NCBI RefSeq assembly: GCF_032854445.1
Contig: NW_027018447.1
Location: 1-25,700, forward strand
Origin: Liolophura sinensis
Lineage: Eukaryota > Mollusca > Polyplacophora > Chitonida > Chitonidae
Length of the DNA: 25,700 nt
Reading direction: 5' to 3'
The notes below the pieces were generated by a model. That model saw only the letters and a program-made list of their open reading frames with translations, did not search any database and was not told where the DNA came from. The position numbers and the translations under genes were made by a program. Each line of letters opens with the position of its first letter. The first letter of the stretch is position 1. Below are positions 1 to 10,390 of the stretch, piece after piece.

Positions 1-65
1 CGAATGGTGCAAACCGCGTTGCTCTCCGACCAATACTTTTGGCTGTAGCCACAAATGAATAATCA
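1..65 (+). repeat. Partial satellite unit at left edge
   Basis: The window starts inside a unit and contains its last 65 bases (CGAATGGTGC onward), matching the same phase of every later copy. The array therefore continues to the left of the window. Confidence 0.95.
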
Positions 66-1164
66 ATGATGTCAAGATCACGTGCCCAGCAACGGCTCTT
101 ACTCCATGGAAACCAAGGAAATTTGCAATTTTTCAACAGCTGGAGATGCCTGGCCCAATTGCGCATCCTTTGGCACCTTATTGATGTGGGTCAGTGTTCA
201 ATTGTTCTTTTTACAGCGGATTGTATCAAGTACCTTTTGTTTTTTTTACATACAAATGGTGGGGTTTTTCTACATGTAGATAAAGACATTGAGTTTGTCT
301 TCGACTTAGAAGTAAGACATTTGTTGGGTTAGTTAAATGGGCTTTGCCCAAAGATTTGACGTCGTCTGGGCTACCGAGGGCACATAACTTATAATGAAAA
401 GTTGAATATAGTAATGACCAGTCGCGATTGTACATAGTTAATGCAGCCGATTTCAATTAGCAAAAAGACCAGGCAACAATCCAAAAGTAGAAAAACTGTT
501 CCAATGCTGCTGGTAAGAGGCTAATCCGACGTATTTTGTGACGAGAAATCGAAATGGTGCAAACCGCGTTGCTCTCCGACCAATACTTTTGGCTGTAGCC
601 ACAAATGAATAATCAATGATGTCAAGATCACGTGCCCAGCAACGGCTCTTACTCCATGGAAACCATAGAAATTTGCAATTTTTCAACAGCTGGAGATGCC
701 TGGCCCAATTGCGCATCTTTTGGCGCCTTATTGATGTGGGTCAGTGTTCAATTGTACTTTTTACAGCGGACTGTATCAAGTACCTTTTGTTTTTTTATAT
801 ACAAATGGTGTGGTTTTTCTACATGTAGATAAAGACATTGAGTTTGTCTTCGACTTAGAAGTAAGACATTTGCTGGATGAGTTAAATGGGCTTGGCCAAA
901 AGATTTGACGTCGTCTGGGCTACCGAAGGGCACATAACTTATAATGAAATGTTGAATATAGTAATGACCAGTCGCGATTGTACATAGTTAATGTAGCCGA
1001 TTTCAATTAGCAAAAAGACCAGGCAAAAATCCAAAAGTGGAAAAACTGTTCCAATGCTGCTGGTAAGAGGCTAATCCGACGTATTTTGTGACGAGAAATC
1101 GAATGGTGCAAACCGCGTTGCTCTCCGACCAATACTTTTGGCTGTAGCCACAAATGAATAATCA
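66..1164 (+). repeat. Units 1-2: GTTCTTT/ACATAC subtype, then ATAG/GGCGCC subtype
   Basis: Copy 1 has GTTCTTT, ACATAC, GGTGGGG, TTGTTGGGTTAG, loop GGGCTTTGCCC, GCAGCC and the rare CAACAATCC. Copy 2 has CCATAGAAA, CTTTTGGCGCC and GCGGACTG in its first half, then CTGGATGAG and GGCCAAAAG. Copy 1 differs from copy 7 by only about three changes, one of them the missing A near 378 and another the extra A near 553. It differs from its neighbour copy 2 at many sites. Confidence 0.85.
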
Positions 1165-3361
1165 ATGATGTCAAGATCACGTGCCCAGCAACGGCTCTTA
1201 CTCCATGGAAACCAAGGAAATTTGCAATTTTCAACAGCTGGAGATGCCTGGCCCAATTGCGCATCCTTTGGCACCTTATTGATGTGGGTCAGTGTTCAAT
1301 TGTACTTTTTACAGCGGGTTGTATCAAGTACCTTGTGTTTTTTTTTATATACAAATGGTGTGGTTTTTCTACATGTAGATAAAGACATTGAGTTTGTCTT
1401 CGACTTAGAAGTAAGACATTTGCTGGGTGAGTTAAATGGGCTTGGCCAAAGATTTGACGTCGTCTGGGCTACCGAAGGGCACAGAACTTATAATGAAATG
1501 TTGAGTATAGTAATGACCAGTCGCGATTGTACATAGTTAATGTAGCCGATTTCAATTAGCAAAATGACCAGGCAAAAATCCAAAAGTGGAAAAACTGTTC
1601 CAATGCTGCTGGTAAGAGGCTAATCCGACGTATTTTGTGACGAGAAATCGAATGGTGCAAACCGCGTTGCTCTCCGACCAATACTTTTGGCTGTAGCCAC
1701 AAATGAATAATCAATGATGTCAAGATCACGTGCCCAGCAACGGCTCTTACTCCATGGAAACCAAGGAAATTTGCAATTTTTCAACAGCTGGAGATGCCTG
1801 GCCCAATTGCGCATCCTTTGGCACCTATTGATGTGGGTCAGTGTTCAATTGTACTTTTTACAGCGGATTGTATCAAGTACCTTGTGTTTTTTTTATATAC
1901 AAATGGTGTGGTTTTTCTACATGTAGATAAAGACATTGAGTTTGTCTTCGACTTAGAAGTAAGACATTTGCTGGGTGAGTTAAAATGGGCTTGGCCCAAA
2001 GATTTGACGTCGTCTGGGCTACCGAAGGGCACATAACTTATAATGAAAAGTTGAATATAGTAATGACCAGTCGCGATTGTACATAGTTAATGTAGCCGAT
2101 TTCAATTCGCAAAAAGACCAGGCAAAATCCAAAGTGGAAAAACTGTTCCAATGCTGCTGGTAAGAGGGTAATCGACGTATTTTGTGACGAGAAATCGAAT
2201 GGTGCAAACCGCGTTGCTCTCCGACCAATACTTTTGGCTGTAGCCACAAATGAATAATCAATGATGTCAAGATCACGTTGCCCAGCAACGGCTCTTACTC
2301 CATGGAAACCAAGGAAATTTGCAATTTTTCAACAGCTGGAGATGCCTGGCCCAATTGCTCATCCTTTGGCACCTTATTAATGTGGGTCAGTGTTCAATTG
2401 TACTTTTTACAGCGGGTTGTATCAAGTACCTTGTGTTTTTTTTATATACAAATGGTGTGGTTTTTCTACATGTAGATAAAGACATTGAGTTTGTCTTCGA
2501 CTTAGAAGTAAGACATTTGCTGGGTGAGTTAAATGGGCTTGGCCCAAAGATTTGACGTCGTCTGGGCTACCGAAGGGCACAGAACTTATAATGAAATGTT
2601 GAATATAGTAATGACCAGTCGCGATTGTACATAGTTAATGTAGCCGATTTCAATTAGCAAAATGACCAGGCAAAAATCCAAAAGTGGAAAAACTGTTCCA
2701 ATGCTGCTGGTAAGAGGCTAATCCGACGTATTTTGTGACGAGAAATCGAATGGTGCAAACCGCGTTGCTCTCCGACCAATACTTTTGGCTGTAGCCACAA
2801 ATGAATAATCAATGATGTCAAGATCACGTGCCCAGCAACGGCTCTTACTCCATGGAAACCAAGGAAATTTGCAATTTTTCAACAGCTGGAGATGCCTGGC
2901 CCAATTGCGCATCCTTTGGCACCTTATTGATGTGGGTCAGTGTTCAATTGTACTTTTTACAGCGGGTTGTATCAAGTACCTTGTGTTTTTTTTATATACA
3001 AATGGTGTGGTTTTTCTACATGTAGATAAAGACATTGAGTTTGTCTTCGACTTAGAAGTAAGACATTTGTTGGGTGAGTTAAATGGGCTTGGCCCAAAGA
3101 TTTGACGTCGTCTGGGCTACCGAAGGGCACATAACTTATAATGAAAAGTTGAATATAGTAATGACCAGTCGCGATTGTACATAGTTAATGTAGCCGATTT
3201 CAATTCGCAAAAAGACCAGGCAAAAATCCAAAAGTGGAAAAACTGTTCCAATGCTGCTGGTAAGAGGCTAATCCGACGTATTTTGTGACGAGAAATCGAA
3301 TGGTGCAAACCGCGTTGCTCTCCGACCAATACTTTTGGCTGTAGCCACAAATGAATAATCA
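1165..3361 (+). repeat. Units 3-6: alternating CAGAACTT and CATAACTT forms
   Basis: Copies 3 and 5 have GCGGGTTG, CAGAACTT, GAAATG and ATTAGCAAAATGACC. Copies 4 and 6 have CATAACTT, GAAAAG and ATTCGC. Private defects are common: a short T-run near 1228 and a lost C in the GGGCTTGG hairpin in copy 3, CACCTATTG and an extra A in GTTAAAATGGG in copy 4, several losses at 2120-2175, and the inserted T in CACGTTG of copy 5. In copy 3 these shifts happen to join frames into a 123-codon open frame at 1165-1536, which I regard as accidental. Confidence 0.85.
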
Positions 3362-4460
3362 ATGATGTCAAGATCACGTGCCCAGCAGCGGCTCTTACTC
3401 CATGGAAACCAAGGAAATTTGCAATTTTTCAACAGCTGGAGATGCCTGGCCCAATTGCGCATCCTTTGGCACCTTATTGATGTGGGTCAGTGTTCAATTG
3501 TTCTTTTTACAGCGGATTGTATCAAGTACCTTTTGTTTTTTTTACATACAAATGGTGGGGTTTTTCTACATGTAGATAAAGACATTGAGTTTGTCTTCGA
3601 CTTAGAAGTAAGACATTTGTTGGGTTAGTTAAATGGGCTTTGCCCAAAGATTTGACGTCGTCTGGGCTACCGAAGGGCACATAACTTATAATGAAAAGTT
3701 GAATATAGTAATGACCAGTCGCGATTGTACATAGTTAATGCAGCCGATTTCAATTAGCAAAAAGACCAGGCAACAATCCAAAAGTAGAAAAACTGTTCCA
3801 ATGCTGCTGGTAAGAGGCTAATCCGACGTATTTTGTGACGAGAAATCGAATGGTGCAAACCGCGTTGCTCTCCGACCAATACTTTTGGCTGTAGCCACAA
3901 ATGAATAATCAATGATGTCAAGATCACGTGCCCAGCAACGGCTCTTACTCCATGGAAACCATAGAAATTTGCAATTTTTCAACAGCTGGAGATGCCTGGC
4001 CCAATTGCGCATCTTTTGGCGCCTTATTGATGTGGGTCAGTGTTCAATTGTACTTTTTACAGCGGACTGTATCAAGTACCTTTTGTTTTTTTATATACAA
4101 ATGGTGTGGTTTTTCTACATGTAGATAAAGACATTGAGTTTGTCTTCGACTTAGAAGTAAGACATTTGTTGGGTTAGTTAAATGGGCTTTGCCCAAAGAT
4201 TTGACGTCGTCTGGGCTACCGAAGGGCACATAACTTATAATGAAACGTTGAATATAGTAATGACCAGTCGCGATTGTACATAGTTAATGCAGCCGATTTC
4301 AATTAGCAAAAAGACAAGGCAAAAATCCAAAAGTAGAAAAACTGTTCCAATGCTGCTGGTAAGAGGCTAATCCGACGTATTTTGTGACGAGAAATCGAAT
4401 GGTGCAAACCGCGTTGCTCTCCGACCAATACTTTTGGCTGTAGCCACAAATGAATAATCA
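3362..4460 (+). repeat. Units 7-8: near-copy of units 1-2, with a recombinant second half
   Basis: Copy 7 repeats all diagnostic states of copy 1, including CAACAATCC, and differs by AACGG to AGCGG and the small indels. Copy 8 is identical to copy 2 from its start through GTAAGACATTTG (about 4167). It then switches to the copy 1/7 states TTGTTGGGTTAG, GGGCTTTGCCC, GCAGCC and GTAGAAAA. It also has AAACGTTG and GACAAGG. Confidence 0.85.
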
Positions 4461-5009
4461 ATGATGTCAAGATCACGTGCCCAGCAACGGCTCTTACTCC
4501 ATGGAAACCAAGGAAATTTGCAATTTTTCAACAGCTGGAGATGCCTGGCCCAATTGCGCATCCTTTGGCACCTTATTGATGTGGGTCAGTGTTTAATTGT
4601 ACTTTTTACAGCGGGTTGTATCAAGTACCTTGTGTTTTTTTATATACAAATGGTGTGGTTTTTCTACATGTAGATAAAGACATTGAGTTTGTCTTCGACT
4701 TAGAAGTAAGACATTTGTTGGGTTAGTTAAATGGGCTTGGCCCAAAGATTTGACGTCGTCTGGGCTACCGAAGGGCACATAACTTATAATGAAATGTTGA
4801 ATATAGTAATGACCAGTCGCGATTGTACATAGTTAATGTAGCCGATTTCAATTAGCAAAATGACCAGGCAAAAATCCAAAAGTGGAAAAACTGTTCCAAT
4901 GCTGCTGGTAAGAGGCTAATCCGACGTATTTTGTGACGAGAAATCGAATGGTGCAAACCGTGTTGCTCTCCGACCAATACTTTTGGCTGTAGCCACAAAT
5001 GAATAATCA
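4461..5009 (+). repeat. Unit 9: TTTAATTG/GGGTTG subtype
   Basis: It carries TTTAATTG and GCGGGTTG with a short T-run, joined to TTGTTGGGTTAG, CATAACTT, GAAATG and ATTAGCAAAATGACC. TTTAATTG also marks copies 15, 26, 31, 34, 40 and 44. Its tail contains the rare CCGTGTTG (T at 4961), found again only at 11011, where the matching 6.05-kb block begins. Confidence 0.85.
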
Positions 5010-6108
5010 ATGATGTCAAGATCACGTGCCCAGCAACGGCTCTTACTCCATGGAAACCAAGGAAATTTGCAATTTTTCAACAGCTGGAGATGCCTGGCCC
5101 AATTGCGCATCCTTTGGCACCTTATTGATGTGGGTCAGTGTTCAATTGTACTTTTTACAGCGGATTGTATCAAGTACCTTTTGTTTTTTTTATATACAAA
5201 TGGTGTGGTTTTTCTACATGTAGATAAAGACATTGAGTTTGTCTTCGACTTAGAAGTAAGACATTTGCTGGGTGAGTTAAATGGGTTTGGCCCAAAGATT
5301 TGACGTCGTCTGGGCTACCGAAGGGCACATAACTTATAATGAAAAGTTGAATATAGTAATGACCAGTCGCGATTGTACATAGTTAATGTAGCCGATTTCA
5401 ATTCGCAAAAAGACCAGGCAAAAATCCAAAAGTAGAAAAACTGTTCCAATGCTGCTGGTAAGAGGCTAATCCGACGTATTTTGTGACGAGAAATCGAATG
5501 GTGCAAACCGCGTTGCTCTCCGACCAATACTTTTGGCTGTAGCCACAAATGAATAATCAATGATGTCAAGATCACGTGCCCAGCAACGGCTCTTACTCCA
5601 TGGAAACCAAGGAAATTTGCAATTTTTCAACAGCTGGAGATGCCTGGCCCAATTGCGCATCCTTTGGCACCTTATTGATGTGGGTCAGTGTTCAATTGTT
5701 CTTTTTACAGCGGATTGTATCAAGTACCTTTTGTTTTTTTACATACAAATGGTGTGGTTTTTCTACATGTAGATAAAGACATTGAGTTTGTCTTCGACTT
5801 AGAAGTAAGACATTTGTTGGGTTAGTTAAATGGGCTTGGCCCAAAGATTTGACGTCGTCTGGGCTACCGAAGGGCACATAACTTATAATGAAATGTTGAA
5901 TATAGTAATGACCAGTCGCGATTGTACATAGTTAATGTAGCCGAATTCAATTAGCAAAAAGACCAGGTAAAAATCCAAAAGTGGAAAAACTGTTCCAATG
6001 CTGCTGGTAAGAGGCTAATCCGACGTATTTTGTGACGAGAAATCGAATGGTGCAAACCGCGTTGCTCTCCGACCAATACTTTTGGCTGTAGCCACAAATG
6101 AGTAATCA
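5010..6108 (+). repeat. Units 10-11: start of the block repeated at 11060
   Basis: Copy 10 has the rare GGGTTTGGCCC (T at 5286), seen otherwise only at 11336. Copy 11 has GTTCTTT, a short T-run, ACATAC, TTGTTGGGTTAG, GAATTC at 5943-5948 and the rare CCAGGTAAAAA (T at 5968), seen otherwise only at 12019. The shared rare states sit 6050 to 6051 bp apart. Confidence 0.85.
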
Positions 6109-7208
6109 ATGATGTCAAGATCACGTGCCCAGCAACGGCTCTTACTCCATGGAAACCAAGGAAATTTGCAATTTTTCAACAGCTGGAGATGCCTGGCCCA
6201 ATTGCGCATCCTTTGGCACCTTATTGATGTGGGTCAGTGTTCAATTGTACTTTTTACAGCGGATTGTATCAAGTACCTTTTGTTTTTTTTATATACAAAT
6301 GGTGTGGTTTTTCTACATGTAGATAAAGACATTGAGTTTGTCTTCGACTTAGAAGTAAGACATTTGCTGGGTGAGTTAAATGAGCTTGGCCCAAAGATTT
6401 GACGTCCTCTGGGCTACCGAAGGGCACATAACTTATAATGAAAAGTTGAATATAGTAATGACCAGTCGCGATTGTACATAGTTAATGTAGCCGAATTCAA
6501 TTCGCAAAAAGACCAGGCAAAAATCCAAAAGTAGAAAAACTGTTCCAATGCTGCTGGTAAGAGGCTAATCCGACGTATTTTGTGACGAGAAATCGAATGG
6601 TGCAAACCGCGTTGCTCTCCGACCAATACTTTTGGCTGTAGCCACAAATGAATAATCAATGATGTCAAGATCACGTGCCCAGCAACGGCTCTTACTCCAT
6701 GGAAACCAAGGAAATTTGCAATTTTTCAACAGCTGGAGATGCCTGGCCCAATTGCGCATCCTTTGGCACCTTATTGATGTGGGTCAGTGTTCAATTGTAC
6801 TTTTTACAGCGGATTGTATCAAGTACCTTTTGTTTTTTTTATATACAAATGGTGTGGTTTTTCTACATGTAGATAAAGACATTGAGTTTGTCTTCGACTT
6901 AGAAGTAAGACATTTGCTGGGTGAGTTAAATGGGCTTGGCCCAAAGATTTGACGTCCTCTGGGCTACCGAAGGGCACATAACTTATAATGAAAAGTTGAA
7001 TATAGTAATGACCAGTCGCGATTGTACATAGTTAATGTAGCCGAATTCAATTCGCAAAAAGACCACGCAAAAATCCAAAAGTAGAAAAACTGTTCCAATG
7101 CTGCTGGTAAGAGGCTAATCCGACGTATTTTGTGACGAGAAATCGAATGGTGCAAACCGCGTTGCTCTCCGACCAATACTTTTGGCTGTAGCCACAAATG
7201 AATAATCA
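6109..7208 (+). repeat. Units 12-13: twin GTCCTCT/GAATTC copies
   Basis: Both copies have GTCCTCT in place of GTCGTCT, then CCGAATTC (GAATTC at 6493-6498 and 7043-7048), ATTCGC and GTAGAAAA. They differ at very few sites, for example GAGTAATC and GAGCTTGG in copy 12 and CCACGC in copy 13. The matching block downstream has a single such copy (23), so one unit was gained here or lost there. Confidence 0.85.
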
Positions 7209-8857
7209 ATGATGTCAAGATCACGTGCCCAGCAACGGCTCTTACTCCATGGAAACCAAGGAAATTTGCAATTTTTCAACAGCTGGAGATGCCTGGCCCA
7301 ATTGCGCATCCTTTGGCACCTTATTGATGTGGGTCAGTGTTCAATTGTACTTTTTACAGCGGATTGTATCAAGTACCTTTTAATTTTTTTATATACAAAT
7401 GGTGTGGTTTTTCTACATGTAGATAAAGACATTGAGTTTGTCTTCGACTTAGAAGTAAGACATTTGCTGGGTGAGTTAAATGGGCTTGGCCCAAAGATTT
7501 GACGTCGTCTGGGCTACGGAAGGGCACATAACTTATAATGAAAAGTTAAATATAGTAATGACCAGTCGCGATTGTACATAGTTAATGTAGCCGATTTCAA
7601 TTCGCAAAAAGACAAGGCAAAAATCCAAAAGTAGAAAAACTGTTCCAATGCTGCTGGTAAGAGGCTAATTCGACGTATTTTGTGACGAGAAATCGAATGG
7701 TGCAAACCGCGTTGCTCTCCGACCAATACTTTTGGCTGTAGCCACAAATGAATAATCAATGATGTCAAGATCACGTGCCCAGCAACGGCTCTTACTCCAT
7801 GGAAACCAAGGAAATTTGCAATTTTTCAACAGCTGGAGATGCCTGGCCCAATTGCGCATCCTTTGGCACCTTATTGATGTGGGTCAGTGTTTAATTGTAC
7901 TTTTTACAGCGGGTTGTATCAAGTACCTTGTGTTTTTTTATATACAAATGGTGTGGTTTTTCTACATGTAGATAAAGACATTGAGTTTGTCTTCGACTTA
8001 GAAGTAAGACATTTGCTGGGTGAGTTAAATGGGCTTGGCCCAAAGATTTGACGTCGTCTGGGCTACCGAAGGGCACATAACTTATAATGAAATGTTGAAT
8101 ATAGTAATGACCAGTCGCGATTGTACATAGTTAATGTAGCCGATTTCAATTCGCAAAAAGACCAGGCAAAAATCCAAAAGTGGAAAAACTGTTCCAATGC
8201 TGCTGGTAAGAGGCTAATCCGACGTATTTTGTGACGAGAAATCGAATGGTGCAAACCGCGTTGCTCTCCGACCAATACTTTTGGCTGTAGCCACAAATGA
8301 ATAATCAATGATGTCAAGATCACGTGCCCAGCAACGGCTCTTACTCCATGGAAACCAAGGAAATTTGCAATTTTTCAACAGCTGGAGATGCCTGGCCCAA
8401 TTGCGCATCCTTTGGCACCTTATTGATGTGGGTCAGTGTTCAATTGTACTTTTTACAGCGGGTTGTATCAAGCACCTTGTGTTTTTTTTATATACAAATG
8501 GTGTGGTTTTTCTACATGTAGATAAAGACATTGAGTTTGTCTTCGACTTAGAAGTAAGACATTTGCTGGGTGAGTTAAATGGGCTTGGCCCAAAGATTTG
8601 ACGTCGTCTGGGCTACCGAAGGGCACATAACTTATAATGAAAAGTTGAATATAGTAATGACCAGTCGCGATTGTACATAGTTAATGCAGCCGATTTCAAT
8701 TAGCAAAAAGCCCAGGCAAAAATCCAAAAGTAGAAAAACTGTTCCAATGCTGCTGGTAAGAGGCTAATCCGACGTATTTTGTGACGAGAAATCGAATGGT
8801 GCAAACCGCGTTGCTCTCCGACCAATACTTTTGGCTGTAGCCACAAATGAATAATCA
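7209..8857 (+). repeat. Units 14-16: AATTTTTTT copy, TTTAATTG copy, GGGTTG copy
   Basis: Copy 14 has CCTTTTAATTTTTTT, CTACGGAAG and GACAAGG, a combination repeated only in copy 24. Copy 15 is of the TTTAATTG/GGGTTG subtype. Copy 16 has GGGTTG with a private AAGCACC, and ends with GCAGCC, AAAGCCCAGG and GTAGAAAA. Confidence 0.85.
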
Positions 8858-9408
8858 ATGATGTCAAGATCACGTGCCCAGCAACGGCTCTTACTCCATG
8901 GAAACCATAGAAATTTGCAATTTTTCAACAGCTGGAGATGCCTGGCCCAATTGCGCATCCTTTGGCACCTTATTGATGTGGGTCAGTGTTCAATTGTACT
9001 TTTTACAGCGGATTGTATCAAGTACCTTTTGTTTTTTTTTATATACAAATGGTGTGGTTTTTCTACATGTAGATAAAGACATTGAGTTTGTCTTCGACTT
9101 AGAAGTAAGACATTTGCTGGGTGAGTTAAATGGGCTTGGCCCAAAGATTTGACGTCCTCTGGGCTACCGAAGGGCACATAACTTATAATGAAAAGTTGAA
9201 TATAGTAATGACCAGTCGCGATTGTACATAGTTAATGTAGCCGAATTCAATTCGCAAAAAGACCAGGCAAAAATCCAAAAGTAGAAAAACTGTTCCAATG
9301 CTGCTGGTAAGAGGCTAATCCGACGTATTTTGTGACGAGAAATCGAATGGTGCAAACCGCGTTGCTCTCCGACCAATACTTTTGGCTGTAGCCACAAATG
9401 AATAATCA
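8858..9408 (+). repeat. Unit 17: ATAG front joined to GTCCTCT/GAATTC rear
   Basis: This copy combines CCATAGAAA, typical of copies 2 and 8, with CCTTTGGCACC and the GTCCTCT plus GAATTC (9243-9248) rear of copies 12, 13 and 23. It looks like a recombinant between two subtypes, with the switch somewhere between about 8910 and 9155. Confidence 0.8.
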
Positions 9409-9970
9409 ATGATGTCAAGATCACGTGCCCAGCAACGGCTCTTACTCCATGGAAACCAAGGAAATTTGCAATTTTTCAACAGCTGGAGATGCCTGGCCCA
9501 ATTGCGCATCCTTTGGCACCTTATTGATGTGGGTCAGTGTTCAATTGTACTTTTTACAGCGGATTGTATCAAGTACGTTTTGTTTTTTTTTATATACAAA
9601 TGGTGTGGTTTTTCTACATGTAGATAAAGACATTGAGTTTGTCTTCGACTTAGAAGTAAGACATTTGCTGGGTGAGTTAAATGGGCTTGGCCCAAAGATT
9701 TGACGTCGTCTGGGCTACCGAAGGGCACATAACTTATAATGAAAAGTTGAATATAGTAATGACCAGTCGCGATTGTACATAGTTAATGTAGCCGATTTCA
9801 ATTCGCAAAAAGACCAGGCAAAAATCCAAAAGTGGAAAAACTGTTCCAATGCTGCTGGTAAGAGGCTAATCCGACGTATTTTGTGACGAGAAATCGAATG
9901 GTGCAAACCGCGTTGCTCTCCGACCAATACTTTTGGCTGTAGCCACAAATGAATAATCAATGATGTCAAG

Positions 9971-9978
9971 ATCACGTG
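9971..9978. promoter_or_regulatory. ATCACGTG motif, once per unit (E-box / CDEI-like)
   Basis: The octamer contains the palindrome CACGTG, the G-box/E-box core bound by bHLH proteins. It also fits RTCACRTG, the CDEI consensus bound by Cbf1 in budding-yeast centromeres. It lies in the conserved core and is intact in every copy I read except copy 5, where an inserted T at about 2279 gives CACGTTG. Presence and conservation are seen. Any binding is inference, because a hexamer palindrome in a homogeneous repeat is conserved by default. Confidence 0.4.
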
Positions 9979-10133
9979 CCCAGCAACGGCTCTTACTCCA
10001 TGGAAACCAAGGAAATTTGCAATTTTTCAACAGCTGGAGATGCCTGGCCCAATTGCGCATCCTTTGGCACCTTATTGATGTGGGTCAGTGTTCAATTGTA
10101 CTTTTTACAGCGGGTTGTATCAAGTACCTTGTG

Positions 10134-10141
10134 TTTTTTTT
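10134..10141 (+). repeat. Poly-T tract of variable length in each unit
   Basis: A run of T, eight in this copy, follows CCTTGTG or CCTTTTG and precedes ATATAC or ACATAC. Its length varies between copies by several bases, and copies 14 and 24 carry AATTTTTTT in its place. This slippage causes many of the one-base spacing differences and shifts the frame of every plus-strand open frame crossing it, which is one reason not to call those frames genes. Confidence 0.8.
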
Positions 10142-10162
10142 ATATACAAATGGTGTGGTTTT

Positions 10163-10174
10163 TCTACATGTAGA
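10163..10174. repeat. 12-bp perfect palindrome TCTACATGTAGA
   Basis: TCTACA is followed directly by its reverse complement TGTAGA. The palindrome is present in all copies read although it sits in the variable arm, including copy 46 where the T-run just before it is longer. It could be a dimeric protein site or a cruciform-prone element. No function can be assigned from sequence. Confidence 0.7.
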
Positions 10175-10231
10175 TAAAGACATTGAGTTTGTCTTCGACT
10201 TAGAAGTAAGACATTTGCTGGGTGAGTTAAA

Positions 10232-10244
10232 TGGGCTTGGCCCA
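10232..10244. repeat. Short GC-rich hairpin TGGGC-TTG-GCCCA
   Basis: Five-base perfect arms flank a three-base loop. The outer AAA at 10229-10231 and a following ATTT could extend the stem across a bulge. In copies 1, 7 and 8 the loop is TTT instead of TTG and the arms are unchanged. In copies 2, 3 and 28 one arm has lost a C. It is followed by GACGTC at 10252-10257. It is not followed by a T-run on the plus strand, so it does not look like a bacterial terminator. Confidence 0.55.
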
Positions 10245-10390
10245 AAGATTTGACGTCGTCTGGGCTACCGAAGGGCACAGAACTTATAATGAAATGTTGA
10301 ATATAGTAATGACCAGTCGCGATTGTACATAGTTAATGTAGCCGATTTCAATTAGCAAAATGACCAGGCAAAAATCCAAAAGTAGAAAAA

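Larger units (their letters stand above)
10091..10390. other. Variable arm of the unit (shown in copy 19)
   Basis: Most subtype-defining differences fall here. They include TTCAATTG or TTTAATTG, GTACTTT or GTTCTTT, GCGGATTG, GCGGGTTG or GCGGACTG, CCTTTTG or CCTTGTG, poly-T length, ATATAC or ACATAC, GGTGTGG or GGTGGGG, TTGCTGGGTGAG or TTGTTGGGTTAG, GTCGTCT or GTCCTCT, CATAACTT, CAGAACTT or CATAACTC, GAAAAGTTG or GAAATGTTG, GTAGCC, GCAGCC or GTAGCA, GATTTC or GAATTC, ATTAGC or ATTCGC, and GTGGAAAA or GTAGAAAA. Combinations of these states identify which copies share recent ancestry. Confidence 0.7.

Noticed and set aside
1165-1536. Longest open frame, 123 codons on the plus strand, and the recurrent 97-codon frames at the same phase
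   Set aside because: The frame depends on poly-T length and one-base indels, so its length changes from copy to copy (65 to 123 codons). It overlaps open frames on the other strand, and no recognisable domain is present. It is a by-product of the repeat.
9866-10060. 64-codon minus-strand open frame found nearly unchanged in most units
   Set aside because: It spans the conserved core, so its persistence follows from nucleotide identity between copies. The few changes seen do not show a coding pattern, and the product resembles no family I know.
10186-10200. CENP-B box candidate around TTCGACTTA in GTCTTCGACTTAGAAGTAAG
   Set aside because: The TTCG and central A fit, but the required CGGG half is absent; no other TTCG or CGAA in the unit fits either strand.
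10261-10300. Bacterial-type promoter (TATAAT in ACTTATAATG) in each unit
   Set aside because: No matching -35 at proper distance, no gene downstream, and the setting is a eukaryote-like satellite.
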